From assembly GCA_020252645.1 (NCBI GenBank), contig JADCCN010000003.1, positions 186,001-250,000 of the forward strand: a stretch of 64,000 bases of DNA. Reading direction: 5' to 3'. Each line of letters starts with the position of its first letter. Position 1 is the first letter of the stretch. Of this stretch, positions 55,252 to 62,665 are shown piece after piece. This stretch comes from Methylobacterium sp. GTDB lineage: Bacteria > Pseudomonadota > Alphaproteobacteria > Rhizobiales > Beijerinckiaceae. A program made the translations under genes and the position numbers. The notes below the pieces were generated by a model, which saw only the letters and a program-made list of their open reading frames with translations, made no database searches and was not told the origin of the DNA.

Positions 55252-55269
55252 TCCAATATGTGTTTTGGA
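55252..55269. promoter_or_regulatory. Candidate LysR operator, TCCAA-N8-TTGGA
   Basis: TCCAA (55252-55256) and TTGGA (55265-55269) are perfect inverted arms around TATGTGTT, located between the divergent phnW and lysR starts. This position and symmetry match LysR-type regulator boxes (T-N11-A class). No second site was located with certainty. Confidence 0.5.
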
Positions 55270-55316
55270 TGACGGTCATAGATTTTCTCGATATGCTGTC
55301 GAGCAAAAGGTGGGTC

Positions 55317-56183
55317 ATGTCGATCACCGGGTTCAGGGCCTTTCATGCCGTGGCGCGCGCCGGCAGCTTCACGCGGGCGGCGGAAGCGCTGGCGCTGAGC
55401 CAGCCCACCCTTTCGAGCCAGGTGAGGCTGCTGGAAGAAAGGCATGACGCTGCGCTTTTCGACCGCAAGGGGCGCGGCGTGGCCTTGACGCCTTTGGGCC
55501 AGAAACTGCTCGACATCACCACGCGCCTCTTCGCGGCGGAAGAGGAAGCAAGAGCCCTGCTCGAAGGCGTGCGCACCGTGCGGCAAGGGCATCTGAGGCT
55601 CGCGGCGGACAGCGCGACCCATGCCATGCCGCTGCTGGCGCGGATGCGCGATCGGGCGCCCGGCCTCACCTTCAGCCTGAGGATCGGCAATTCCTCGACC
55701 GTGCTCGATGACCTGCTGGAATACCGTGCCGATATCGCAATCACCGCGCGCCCGAGTTCCGATCCGCGATTCGCCATCCGGCTCTTGCGGCGCGACCGCG
55801 TGGTCGTCTTCGCGCCGGCGGGGCATCGGCTGGCGAACAAGGGAACGGTGCCGCTCCTGGCGCTGGCGGGCGAGGATCTGGTGATCCGCGAGCGCGGCTC
55901 GGTGACGCGCGAGGTATTCGAGACCGCGCTGGCCGAGCGCGGCATCACGCCGGGCATGCTGATCGAGGTCGAGGGCCGCGAGAGCGTGCGCGAGGCCGTG
56001 GCGGCGGGCTTCGGCCTCGGCATCGTGTTTGAAAGCGAAATGCCCCCGGGCGACAGTTTTCGCGCCATCGCGATTGCGGATGCGCCCCTCGATGTCGCGG
56101 AATACGTGGCCTGCCTCGCCGCCCGCGAGCGCGTCGCCATGGTCCGCAGCTTTCTCGATCTTGTTTCGCAGGAGCCGGGCTGA
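55317..56183 (+). CDS. LysR family regulator, likely of the AEP operon
   Basis: The 288-residue product has the N-terminal winged helix-turn-helix (FRAFHAVARAGSFTRAAEALALSQPTLSSQVRLLEE) and a periplasmic-binding-like effector domain (about 90-288, LRLAADSATHAMPLLARMRDRAPGLTFSLRIG). ATG 55317 follows AAAGGTGGG; a longer frame from 55260 would place non-HTH residues in front. Divergent placement from phnW with a shared 119-base region and a palindrome there suggests it activates phnW in response to AEP or a related phosphonate. Its relation to a named regulator such as AepR/PhnR is not settled. Confidence 0.9.
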   Translation: MSITGFRAFHAVARAGSFTRAAEALALSQPTLSSQVRLLEERHDAALFDRKGRGVALTPLGQKLLDITTRLFAAEEEARALLEGVRTVRQGHLRLAADSATHAMPLLARMRDRAPGLTFSLRIGNSSTVLDDLLEYRADIAITARPSSDPRFAIRLLRRDRVVVFAPAGHRLANKGTVPLLALAGEDLVIRERGSVTREVFETALAERGITPGMLIEVEGRESVREAVAAGFGLGIVFESEMPPGDSFRAIAIADAPLDVAEYVACLAARERVAMVRSFLDLVSQEPG

Positions 56184-56248
56184 AAACTTCCATGAAACAG
56201 CCGGCCGCGCTCGCCGGATGCATTCCGCTGCACCGCGGAAATCATGTC

Positions 56249-56355
56249 TAGAGCGAAATTCGATCTGAACTCATCAGATCGACCGCTCCATGTTTTTGTT
56301 ATTTGTCGCATTGTCTTCGATCAACCGGTATCCACTTGATCGGAAAATGCTCTAG
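56249..56355. repeat. Composite palindromic intergenic repeat
   Basis: It repeats the composite arrangement of 3421-3576: a CTAGAGCG...GATCTGA/TCAGATCGACCGCTC palindrome, then ACCGGTATCCACTTGATC with GATCAA/TTGATC arms, ending GAAAATGCTCTAG. It lies between the LysR gene and the transporter operon. Confidence 0.85.
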
Positions 56356-56418
56356 ACAATAAAAAACCGGAATGCTTCATTTTTCGTCAGAATGCGGATC
56401 AGCATCAGGGAGACCGTC

Positions 56419-57360
56419 ATGAACAAGCTTCGCCTTGCCGCCCTCGTCCTCGCCGCCGGGCTCGCGGCTCCGGCTTCGGCCCAGACCAAGGTTTCGATCG
56501 GCATCTCCGGCTGGACCGGGTTCGCGCCGCTCACGCTCGCGAAGGAGGCCGGCATCTTCGCCCGGAACGGCCTCGACGTGACCATCAAGAAGATCCCGCA
56601 GGCCTCACGCCATCTGGCGATCGCCTCAGGCGACATCCAGTGCGCGGCAACCACCGTGGAGACCTGGATTGTCTGGAACGCCAATGGTGTGGCGACGACA
56701 CAATTGTTCCAGCTTGACAAAAGCTATGGCGCGGATGGCATGGCGGTGCGCAACAACATCAATTCGATCAAGGAGATCAAGGGAAAGACGGTCGCGGCCT
56801 CCGCGCCCGGCACCGCGCCCTATTTCACGCTCGCCTGGTTCCTGAAGAAGAACGGGCTTTCGGTGAAGGACGTCACGGTCGTCAACATGGAGCCGGGACC
56901 AGCCGCGCAGGCCTTCATCGCCGGGCAGAATGATGTCGCCATGACCTACGAGCCCTTCCTCTCGGCCGTGCGCAACGCGCCGCAGGCTGGCAAGATCATC
57001 GCAACGACGCTCGATTACCCGATGGTGATGGACACCTTCGGCTGCACGCCGAAATTCATCGCGGAGAACGAGAAGGCCGTGAGAGCCCTCGTGGACAGCT
57101 ATTTCGAGGCCCTCGAGATGATCGCGAAGGAGCAGGAAAAGGCCTTCACCATCATGGGTGCCGATGTGCGCCAGACCGCGCAGCAATTCGCGGATAGCGC
57201 GAAGCATCTGCGCTGGCAGGACAGGGCTGCCAACAAGGCGTTCTTCGCCGGCCCGCATGCGGAATTCTCGAAGGAAGCGGCCGAGCTGCTGCTGGAACTC
57301 GGCATCATCAGGTCGGTCCCGGATATCACGAAGCTCGCGGATACGCGCTTCATCCAGTAA
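56419..57360 (+). CDS. NitT/TauT-family ABC transporter substrate-binding protein
   Basis: The 313-residue product has a signal peptide (MNKLRLAALVLAAGLAAPASA, cut after ASA). The mature part begins TKVSIGISGWTGFAPLTLAKEAGIFARNGLDV, the pattern of nitrate/taurine/sulfonate-type binding proteins, with GDIQCAATTVETWIVWNANG as ligand loop. The ligand is unknown. It is the first gene of an operon with permease and ATPase genes, which converges on the hut operon. It starts 63 bases past a palindromic repeat, and AGGGAGACC supports the start. Confidence 0.92.
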   Translation: MNKLRLAALVLAAGLAAPASAQTKVSIGISGWTGFAPLTLAKEAGIFARNGLDVTIKKIPQASRHLAIASGDIQCAATTVETWIVWNANGVATTQLFQLDKSYGADGMAVRNNINSIKEIKGKTVAASAPGTAPYFTLAWFLKKNGLSVKDVTVVNMEPGPAAQAFIAGQNDVAMTYEPFLSAVRNAPQAGKIIATTLDYPMVMDTFGCTPKFIAENEKAVRALVDSYFEALEMIAKEQEKAFTIMGADVRQTAQQFADSAKHLRWQDRAANKAFFAGPHAEFSKEAAELLLELGIIRSVPDITKLADTRFIQ

Positions 57361-57381
57361 GGTTCGGGAGCGGGGCGCGCT

Positions 57382-57897
57382 ATGGGAGATGTTCTCGAAG
57401 ACCTTCTTGCCGATGGCCTTCGGATCGTCTTCTGCGGCACCCGCCCCGGCATCGCTTCGGCCGCCCGGCAGGCCTATTACGCGAGGCCCGGCAACCGGTT
57501 CTGGCGCACCCTGCACGAGGTGGGGCTCACCCCCCGCCTCTTCGCAGCGGATGAATACCGGCTTCTTCTGCCTCTCGGGATCGGCCTCACCGATCTCGCC
57601 AAATCCTCCGCCGGGCAGGATTCCACGCTTTCGGCGGCGGAACTCCACATCGACCGTTTGCGGGCAAGCCTCGAACGCCATCAACCGCAATATCTCGCCT
57701 TCACCAGCAAGAATGCGGCTGAACTGGCCCTTGGGCGCAGGAACCTGCGCTTCGGCCGGCTGGATGAGCGGTTCTGCGGCATCGAAACCCATGTGCTGCC
57801 CTCGACTTCGGGGCTCGCCACCTCCCACTGGGACATCGCGCCATGGCAGGCCCTTGCCCGGCGCGTGAAGGAAGAGAAGCGCCATGCGGCCGCTTGA
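57382..57897 (+). CDS. mug: Mug-type mismatch-specific uracil/thymine DNA glycosylase
   Basis: Mug removes uracil or thymine opposite G, and etheno-cytosine. The 171-residue product has VFCGTRPGIASAARQAYYARPGNRFW, where motif A is usually G-I-N-P-G, and the motif-B-like LPSTSGLATSHW in place of N-P-S-G-L. Middle helices YLAFTSKNAAELALG also match. It is an intracellular repair enzyme, oddly placed between binding-protein and permease genes of an ABC transporter, overlapping the permease by 14 bases. Codon use looks like its neighbours. The Asn-to-Arg change in motif A is typical of the TDG/Mug branch with altered specificity, so substrate range is open. Confidence 0.87.
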   Translation: MGDVLEDLLADGLRIVFCGTRPGIASAARQAYYARPGNRFWRTLHEVGLTPRLFAADEYRLLLPLGIGLTDLAKSSAGQDSTLSAAELHIDRLRASLERHQPQYLAFTSKNAAELALGRRNLRFGRLDERFCGIETHVLPSTSGLATSHWDIAPWQALARRVKEEKRHAAA

Positions 57898-58657
57898 ACC
57901 CATCTCCGAAGGACGCAAGATCCTGCTCGGTCTCGCCTTCTTCGTGCTGTTCTTCGCGGCCTGGGCCGTTGCCACGCTTGGCGGCTATGTGTCAAAGACG
58001 TTCCTCGCCGACCCCATCACCATGGTGAAGGATGGCTGGCTGCTGCTGACGAAATTCGGTTTTGCGGAAGACATTGCCATCACCATCTGGCGCGTGGTCG
58101 GCGGCTTCGTGCTCGCGGCGATCGTCGCGGTGCCGCTCGGCATCCTGATGGGCGCCTACAAGCCGGTGGAGGCATTCCTCGAACCCTTCGTCTCCTTCGC
58201 GCGCTACCTGCCGGCCTCGGCCTTCGTGCCGCTGCTGATCCTCTGGGCGGGCATCGGGGAGACGCAGAAGCTGCTGGTGATCTTCATTGGCTCGGTGTTC
58301 CAGATCATCCTGATGGTCGCCGTGGTGGTGGGGAATACCCGCCGTGACCTCGTGGAGGCGGCCTATACGCTGGGCGCCAAGGATACCGGCATCGTGGGCC
58401 GGGTGATGATCCCCATGAATGCGCCCGAGATCGCCGAGATCCTGCGCCTCGTGCTCGGCTGGGCCTGGACCTATGTGATCGTGGCGGAACTGATCGGCTC
58501 CTCGAGCGGCATCGGGCACATGATCATCGACAGCCAGGCTCTGCTTGCGACAGGCCAGATGATCTTCGGGATCATCATCATCGGCATCATCGGGCTCATT
58601 TCCGATTTCCTGTTCAAGTTCCTGAACGCGAAGCTGTTTCCCTGGAGATTGGCATGA
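57884..58657 (+). CDS. NitT/TauT-family ABC transporter permease
   Basis: The 257-residue product has six membrane segments. The EAA-type docking loop reads LVEAAYTLGAKDTGIVGRVMIPMNAPEI, and GSSSGIGHMIIDSQ follows. Together with the adjacent binding protein and ATPase it forms one importer. The start ATG 57884 overlaps the mug gene; its stop ATGA gives a start for a short downstream frame (see the repeat at 58651-58733). Confidence 0.92.
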   Translation: MRPLEPISEGRKILLGLAFFVLFFAAWAVATLGGYVSKTFLADPITMVKDGWLLLTKFGFAEDIAITIWRVVGGFVLAAIVAVPLGILMGAYKPVEAFLEPFVSFARYLPASAFVPLLILWAGIGETQKLLVIFIGSVFQIILMVAVVVGNTRRDLVEAAYTLGAKDTGIVGRVMIPMNAPEIAEILRLVLGWAWTYVIVAELIGSSSGIGHMIIDSQALLATGQMIFGIIIIGIIGLISDFLFKFLNAKLFPWRLA

Positions 58658-58733
58658 GCAAGCCAGTGACACGAAAATCGGCTTGCATGAGCAAGCCAGT
58701 GCAGGAAGAGAGGCTTGCGTGAGCAAGCTGGCG
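58651..58733 (+). repeat. Three imperfect tandem copies of the ATPase start region
   Basis: Copies of (GCTTGC)RTGAGCAAGCCAGTG lie at 58651-58668, 58681-58701 and 58713-58733, at intervals of 33 and 32 bases. The first ATG overlaps the permease stop, and copies 1 and 2 share a frame. The frame from 58654 is a 22-codon mini-ORF whose TGA (58720-58722) overlaps the GTG start of the ATPase gene. The third copy, one base out of register, starts the real ATPase. Confidence 0.85.
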
Positions 58734-59501
58734 ATCGAGGGGCTGGGGCGAATCTTCCCGGGCGTGCGCGGCGGCAAGCCGGTGACAGCGCTTCAGCCGA
58801 CCGATCTCGTGATCGGCAACAACGAGTTTGTGACAATCCTCGGCCCCTCGGGCTGCGGAAAATCCACGCTGTTGCGCATGGTCGCGGGGCTCGATCGGCC
58901 GACCTCCGGGCAGATCCTGCTCGATGGCCGCAAGGTCGAGGGGCCGGGCGCCGATCGCGGGATGGTCTTTCAGAGCTACACGCTGTTTCCGTGGCTCACA
59001 GTGTCGCAGAACATCGCCTTCGGCCTCAACGAGAAGGGCATGCCCGAGCGCGAGAGCCGCGCGATCGTCGCGAGCTACATCGAGAAAGTGGGCCTCAGGG
59101 GCTTCGAGAACCATTATCCGAAGCAGCTTTCCGGCGGCATGCAGCAGCGCACGGCGATTGCCCGCGCGCTCGCCAATGATCCCGGCGTGCTGCTGCTCGA
59201 TGAACCTTTCGGCGCGCTCGACAACCAGACCCGCGCGCTGATGCAGGAATTGCTGCTCGGCATCTGGGAGCGCGAGCAGAAAACCGTGATCTTCGTGACG
59301 CATGATATCGAGGAGGCGATCTTCCTTGCAACGCGCTGCCTCGTGATGAGTGCGCGCCCAGGTCGCATCAAGGCCGATCTCCCGATCACCCTGCCGCATC
59401 CGCGCCATTACACGCTGAAAACCGCGCCGGAATTCTCCGCGCTGAAGGCCCGGCTGACCGAGGAAATCCGCAGCGAGGCGGTTCTGGCGGCCGCGCATTA
59501 G
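58719..59501 (+). CDS. NitT/TauT-family ABC transporter ATPase
   Basis: The 260-residue product has Walker A GPSGCGKST, Q-loop VFQSYTLFPWLTV, signature LSGGMQQRTAIARAL, Walker B VLLLDEPFGALDN and H-loop FVTHDIEEAIFL, a standard SsuB/TauB-type ATPase. The start is GTG 58719, in the third copy of a repeated start region. Its TAG stop overlaps the TAA stop of the convergent hutD gene, so the two transcripts have no terminator space between them. Confidence 0.92.
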   Translation: MSKLAIEGLGRIFPGVRGGKPVTALQPTDLVIGNNEFVTILGPSGCGKSTLLRMVAGLDRPTSGQILLDGRKVEGPGADRGMVFQSYTLFPWLTVSQNIAFGLNEKGMPERESRAIVASYIEKVGLRGFENHYPKQLSGGMQQRTAIARALANDPGVLLLDEPFGALDNQTRALMQELLLGIWEREQKTVIFVTHDIEEAIFLATRCLVMSARPGRIKADLPITLPHPRHYTLKTAPEFSALKARLTEEIRSEAVLAAAH

Positions 59502-60106
59502 ACCGTGATCAACTCCACGAGCCAGACCGGCTCATCGCTGCGGAAAAGCGGCGCGGTCAGCACCAGCGCATCATTGTCGTAGATCGTGACATTCATGCCA
59601 TCGGCGAGCGTGATCCGCGCCGCGCCGCTCGGGCAGACGAGCACGGCCTCGCCCTCGGCGGTGGCGTCCCCGCTCACCAGCCGCAGGCGGTGACGATACA
59701 CCCCGCGCCGGGTCATCACGTTGAGATCGCGCACCGGCCCGGAGATCAAAGTGCAATCGGTCTCGACATCGCCGGGATAGGCGAAAGCTGGCGCATCGAG
59801 CCGCAGCTCTTCCACGCGCCCGTCGCCGAAAGCGAGTCGAAACCCCTCCCCCCGGAGGATGGCGGTGGAGCGGTCGATGCCCGGAAAGAGCGAGAACGGG
59901 CCGTCGCTCGCGACCTCGGCAATCGAGATGCGCCAGGCAAAGGTTTCGAGGGAGGATTCTTCCGGAAAGCTCAGGACATCGAAGGTCACCCCGCCCCCGT
60001 TCTTCCAGGGGCGGGCCAGGCGATCCGTGGCCGCGAGCAGGCGGATCGGCCCATATTTCGATTCAACTGACTTGCCGCTTTGTTCTATTTCCTTGTTTTG
60101 TTGCAT
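59498..60106 (-). CDS. hutD: HutD/Ves family protein
   Basis: HutD is a small cupin-like protein found with histidine-utilisation genes; it is thought to tune hut activity rather than catalyse a step. The 202-residue product shows LAATDRLARPWKNGGGVTFDVLSFP, TFAWRISIAEVASDGPFSLFPGIDRSTAILRGEG and DAPAFAYPGDVETDCTLISGPVRDLNVMTRRGVY, all HutD blocks. ATG 60106 follows GGAAAG that itself is part of a palindromic repeat. It is the last gene of hutH-G-U-D and overlaps the convergent ATPase stop. Confidence 0.9.
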   Translation of the reverse strand: MQQNKEIEQSGKSVESKYGPIRLLAATDRLARPWKNGGGVTFDVLSFPEESSLETFAWRISIAEVASDGPFSLFPGIDRSTAILRGEGFRLAFGDGRVEELRLDAPAFAYPGDVETDCTLISGPVRDLNVMTRRGVYRHRLRLVSGDATAEGEAVLVCPSGAARITLADGMNVTIYDNDALVLTAPLFRSDEPVWLVELITV

Positions 60107-60108
60107 GA

Positions 60109-60153
60109 TCTTTCCAAAAACCGGTATCCACTTCTTGGGAAAATGCTCTAGAG
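60109..60153. repeat. Palindromic repeat between hutU and hutD
   Basis: The unit has the ACCGGTATCCACTT core (60119-60132), GAAAATGC and CTCTAGAG at its right end. It fills nearly the whole gap between the two hut genes. On the coding (minus) strand it supplies the hutU stop codon TAG, and its left arm supplies the GGAAAG that precedes hutD. Confidence 0.85.
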
Positions 60154-61827
60154 GATTCCCGGCAGGTTCAATTGATGCTCGCGGGCGCAATCAAGCGCGA
60201 TTGGATAGCCCGCATCGGCATGGCGCATCACGCCGGTCGCCGGGTCGTTCCAGAGCACGCGCGCGATGCGGCGGGCGGCATCCTCGGTGCCGTCGCAGCA
60301 GATCACCATGCCCGAATGCTGCGAGAACCCCATGCCGACGCCGCCGCCATGGTGCAGCGACACCCAGGTGGCGCCGCTCGCGCAGTTCAGCAGCGCATTC
60401 AGCAAAGGCCAATCCGACACCGCATCCGAACCGTCGCGCATGGCTTCCGTCTCGCGATTGGGGGAGGAAACCGAGCCGGAATCGAGATGATCGCGCCCGA
60501 TCACGATCGGTGCCTTGAGTTCGCCCTTCGCAACCATCTCGTTGAAGGCGAGGCCGAGGCGATGCCGATCTCCGAGGCCCACCCAGCAGATGCGCGCGGG
60601 CAAGCCCTGGAACTTGATGCGCTTCTTCGCCATATCGAGCCAATTGTGGAGGTGCTTGTTGTCCGGCAGCAACTCCTTCACCTTCTCGTCCGTGCGGTAG
60701 ATGTCCTCCGGGTCGCCGGAGAGCGCGCACCAGCGGAAGGGGCCAATCCCCTTGCAGAAAAGCGGGCGAATATAGGCCGGCACGAAGCCCGGAAAATCGA
60801 AGGCATCCGCCACGCCCTCTTCGAGCGCCATCTGGCGGATATTGTTGCCATAATCCACTGTTGGAACGCCCATCCTGTGAAAATCGAGCATGGCGCGGAC
60901 ATGCGCGGCCATGCTTTTCTTCGCAGCCGCCGTCACGCCCCTGGGGTCGCTCGCCTGCCTGGCTTCCCAATCCGCGAGCGTCCAGCCCTGCGGCAGGTAG
61001 CCGTGCACGGGATCATGCGCGGAGGTCTGGTCGGTCACGCAATCCGGACGGATGCCGCGCCTGACGAGTTCGGGGAAGAGATCCGCCGCATTGCCGAGGA
61101 GACCAACCGAGATCGCCTTCTTCTCGGCCGAGGCGCGGCGGATGATCTCCAGCGCCTCATCCAGCGTGTCGGCCTTCACGTCGAGATAGCCGGTGCGCAG
61201 GCGGAATTCGATGGAGGACGGACGACATTCCACGGCGAGGCAGGAGGCCCCCGCCATCGTGGCCGCGAGGGGCTGCGCGCCGCCCATGCCGCCGAGGCCC
61301 GCCGTGAGGATCCAGCGGCCCGAGAGGTCGCCGCCATAATGCTGGCGGCCCATTTCCACGAAGGTCTCGTAGGTGCCCTGAACGATGCCCTGCGTGCCGA
61401 TATAGATCCATGAGCCGGCCGTCATCTGGCCATACATCATCAGGCCCTTCTTATCGAGCTCGTTGAAATGCTCCCAGGTCGCCCAGCGCGGCACGAGGTT
61501 CGAATTGGCGATGAGCACGCGCGGCGCGTCCGGCTGGGTGCGGAACACGCCCACCGGCTTGCCCGATTGCACGAGGAGCGTCTCATCCGCCTCGAGCTTC
61601 TTCAGCGCAGCGACGATCCTGTCGAAGCTGTCCCAGTCGCGCGCGGCGCGGCCGATGCCGCCATAGACCACGAGTTCGCCTGGCTTCTCGGCCACATCGG
61701 GGTCGAGGTTGTTCATCAGCATGCGCATGGGCGCTTCGGTGAGCCAGCTCTTGGCCGAGAGATCGAGACCGCGCGGCGCGCGGATCACGCGGGAATTGTC
61801 GAGACGGGAATGGTCGAGGCGATTCAT
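60148..61827 (-). CDS. hutU: Urocanate hydratase HutU
   Basis: HutU adds water to urocanate giving imidazolonepropionate, using tightly bound NAD as electrophile. The 559-residue product has [22 protein letters not shown]-like start (here [17 protein letters not shown]), the NAD loop [41 protein letters not shown], the catalytic [19 protein letters not shown] and the Cys/His-rich [24 protein letters not shown]. Start ATG 61827 gives the family N-terminus. Upstream hutG ends four bases before. The stop is in a repeat. Confidence 0.96.
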   Translation of the reverse strand: MNRLDHSRLDNSRVIRAPRGLDLSAKSWLTEAPMRMLMNNLDPDVAEKPGELVVYGGIGRAARDWDSFDRIVAALKKLEADETLLVQSGKPVGVFRTQPDAPRVLIANSNLVPRWATWEHFNELDKKGLMMYGQMTAGSWIYIGTQGIVQGTYETFVEMGRQHYGGDLSGRWILTAGLGGMGGAQPLAATMAGASCLAVECRPSSIEFRLRTGYLDVKADTLDEALEIIRRASAEKKAISVGLLGNAADLFPELVRRGIRPDCVTDQTSAHDPVHGYLPQGWTLADWEARQASDPRGVTAAAKKSMAAHVRAMLDFHRMGVPTVDYGNNIRQMALEEGVADAFDFPGFVPAYIRPLFCKGIGPFRWCALSGDPEDIYRTDEKVKELLPDNKHLHNWLDMAKKRIKFQGLPARICWVGLGDRHRLGLAFNEMVAKGELKAPIVIGRDHLDSGSVSSPNRETEAMRDGSDAVSDWPLLNALLNCASGATWVSLHHGGGVGMGFSQHSGMVICCDGTEDAARRIARVLWNDPATGVMRHADAGYPIALDCAREHQLNLPGIL

Positions 61828-61831
61828 GGGA

Positions 61832-62662
61832 TCAGGCCCCTTTCGCGAAGGCAAGGCAGGCTTGGAGAACGGATTGAAGCGTCGCGCGGATCGGCGCGGC
61901 ATAGGCGGGATCATAGGCACCGGGCCAGTTGGCCTCGCTCACATCGGGCATGGGCTCGCGCATGTAGCCGCGGCAGGCGAGTTCCATCTGCACGGCATGG
62001 ATGCCGGTTTCGGGCTTGCCGTAATTGCGCGTGATGTAACCACCCTTGAACCGCCCGTTGGTGACGCGGCTCCTGCCGCTTTGATCGCAGAGCTTTTCGA
62101 TCTCGGCCGCAAGGCGCGCATCGCAGGCCGCACCGGAATGCGTGCCGATGTTGAATTGCGGCAATTCGCCCTCGAAAAGCCGGGGAATGACCGAGCGGAT
62201 CGAGTGGCAATCATAGAGCACGACGCGGGTATTCCGGCCGCGCAGGCGCTGCAATTCGCCCGCGAGCGCCGCGTGATAGGGGTCGAAGGCGAGCTTGCGC
62301 CGCAGCGCGATCTCCGCCGCATCCGGCACCTGCCCCGGCTGGTAAAGCGGCTCGCCGTCGAAAGTGGTGGAGGGGCAGAGTTCCGTCGTCGCCTGCCCGG
62401 GATAGAGCGAGACACCGGAGGGGTCGCGATTGACGTCGACAAGCGTGCGCGAAAGGGAAGTATGGATGATCGTGGCGTCGAGCTTCGCCGCGAAGGCGTA
62501 GAGATCATCGATCCACCAGTCGCAATCCTTCCGCGCGAGCCAGGGCGAGACGACGCGGGCCGCGAGTTCCGGCGGGAGATCGTGCCCGGTATGCGGGAGG
62601 CTGATGACAAGCGGCGCGTTTCCCTGTCGCACCGTCAGCCACTTATCCGGCAGCGTGAACAT
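61832..62662 (-). CDS. hutG: N-formylglutamate amidohydrolase HutG
   Basis: HutG (N-formylglutamate deformylase) frees glutamate and formate in the branch of histidine breakdown that uses formiminoglutamate deiminase (HutF). The 276-residue product has the family opening [51 protein letters not shown], and [22 protein letters not shown], with metal-site Asp/His and Glu. No formiminoglutamase motif is seen, so this is the deformylase. hutF and hutI are not in the window. Confidence 0.93.
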   Translation of the reverse strand: MFTLPDKWLTVRQGNAPLVISLPHTGHDLPPELAARVVSPWLARKDCDWWIDDLYAFAAKLDATIIHTSLSRTLVDVNRDPSGVSLYPGQATTELCPSTTFDGEPLYQPGQVPDAAEIALRRKLAFDPYHAALAGELQRLRGRNTRVVLYDCHSIRSVIPRLFEGELPQFNIGTHSGAACDARLAAEIEKLCDQSGRSRVTNGRFKGGYITRNYGKPETGIHAVQMELACRGYMREPMPDVSEANWPGAYDPAYAAPIRATLQSVLQACLAFAKGA

Positions 62663-62665
62663 CGC

